Assembly (NCBI GenBank): GCA_900765165.1
Contig: CAAFQR010000108.1
Coordinates: 1 to 6,467, forward strand
Source: Veillonellaceae bacterium
GTDB lineage: Bacteria; Bacillota; Negativicutes; Veillonellales; Veillonellaceae
Length of the DNA: 6,467 nucleotides
Reading direction: 5' to 3'
This document shows positions 5,826-6,467 of the stretch, piece after piece. The position numbers and the translations under genes were made by a program. The first letter of the stretch is position 1; every line of letters starts with the position of its first letter. The notes under the pieces were generated by a model. The model was not told the DNA's origin and ran no database searches. It saw nothing but the letters and a program-made list of their open reading frames with translations.

Positions 5826-6467
5826 ATGGCAAAAGCAAAATTTGAACGTACTAAACCGCATGTTAACATCGGTACCATCGGTCACGTTGACCATGGCAAA
5901 ACTACGCTTACCGCAGCTATTACGAAAGTATTGGCTGAACAGGGTAAAGCTCAGTTCCAGGACTACAGCATGATCGATAAAGCTCCGGAAGAACGTGAAC
6001 GCGGTATTACCATTAACACTGCACACGTTGAATACGAAACGGACGCTCGTCACTACGCACACGTAGACTGCCCGGGCCACGCTGACTATGTTAAAAACAT
6101 GATCACCGGTGCTGCTCAGATGGACGGCGCTATCCTCGTAGTATCCGCAGCTGACGGCCCGATGCCGCAGACTCGCGAACACATCTTGCTCGCTCGTCAG
6201 GTTGGCGTTCCGGCAATCGTTGTATTCTTGAACAAAGCTGATATGGTTGACGACGAAGAATTGATCGAATTGGTTGAAATGGAAGTTCGTGAACTTCTTT
6301 CTTCCTACGATTTCCCTGGCGACGAAGTGCCGATCATTGTTGGTTCCGCTTTGAAAGCTTTGGAAGGCGATGCTAAATACGTTGAAAAAATCATGGAACT
6401 CATGAACGCAGTTGACGAATACATCCCGACTCCGGTTCGTGACACTGATAAGACCTTCTTGATGCCG
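5826..6467 (+). CDS. tuf: translation elongation factor Tu (EF-Tu), N-terminal part; 3' end outside window
   Basis: EF-Tu delivers aminoacyl-tRNA to the ribosomal A site as a GTP complex. The window holds 214 complete codons of a protein that normally has about 395, covering the G domain and the start of domain II. Motifs are GHVDHGKT (G1, 19-26), RGITI (G2, 59-63, with the switch threonine T62), DCPGH (G3, 81-85, with catalytic H85), NKAD (G4, 136-139) and SAL (G5, 174-176). Q125 is the wild-type residue at a site where kirromycin-type resistance arises in E. coli. The ATG at 5826 follows GGGAGG (5810-5815) by 10 nt. The 57-nt gap from fusA has no terminator and no convincing promoter, so tuf is probably read with the str operon. 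Whether a second tuf copy exists elsewhere cannot be told from here. Confidence 0.98.
   Translation, partial: MAKAKFERTKPHVNIGTIGHVDHGKTTLTAAITKVLAEQGKAQFQDYSMIDKAPEERERGITINTAHVEYETDARHYAHVDCPGHADYVKNMITGAAQMDGAILVVSAADGPMPQTREHILLARQVGVPAIVVFLNKADMVDDEELIELVEMEVRELLSSYDFPGDEVPIIVGSALKALEGDAKYVEKIMELMNAVDEYIPTPVRDTDKTFLMP

Noticed and set aside
4968..6182. Long open frame (404 codons) on the minus strand across fusA and tuf
   Set aside because: Its codons are in exact antisense register with both genes. A stop would need TTA, CTA or TCA on the sense strand, which these biased genes rarely use. The translation has no recognisable family and is antisense to two essential genes.

Overview
This window is a conserved bacterial housekeeping locus: the end of the RNA polymerase operon followed by the start of the str (streptomycin) operon. 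Gene order on the plus strand is rpoC (3' part), an L7Ae-family gene (ybxF type), rpsL (S12), rpsG (S7), fusA (EF-G) and tuf (EF-Tu, 5' part). An L7Ae-like gene between rpoC and rpsL is a Firmicutes arrangement. The protein sequences look like Negativicutes (Veillonella/Megasphaera/Dialister type). The signs are an EF-Tu start resembling those genera, heavy use of TTG for leucine and CCG for proline, and a RpoC without the proteobacterial trigger-loop insert. The genus is an inference from memory of related proteins, not a database result.

Layout: positions 1-2112 encode the C-terminal 703 codons of RpoC. A strong intrinsic terminator at 2157-2191 closes the rpo operon. Positions 2192-2462 carry no gene. 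This stretch holds an AT-rich part with repeated TGCAT words and small inverted repeats, then a promoter (TTGACA at 2378) and a short leader with a hairpin. The str operon follows at 2463 with short gaps (76, 42, 19 and 57 nt) and a good Shine-Dalgarno sequence before each gene. It runs off the window inside tuf.

Together the genes supply transcription (RpoC), 30S decoding-centre and head proteins (S12, S7) and the two main elongation GTPases (EF-G, EF-Tu). The small L7Ae-like protein probably binds a kink-turn RNA, but its job is not settled. All the real coding regions are intact, apart from the two cut by the window edges.

I find no mobile element, CRISPR array, tRNA, toxin or defence gene, and no new system. 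The most notable point is inside RpoC: the segment between the first and second zinc-binding cysteines of the Zn2 site is about 230 residues instead of about 75. It reads as three diverged tandem copies of a module that most bacteria have once. Smaller points are two competing -10 boxes at the str promoter, hairpins before ybxF and rpsL, and codon use in ybxF that differs from all its neighbours.
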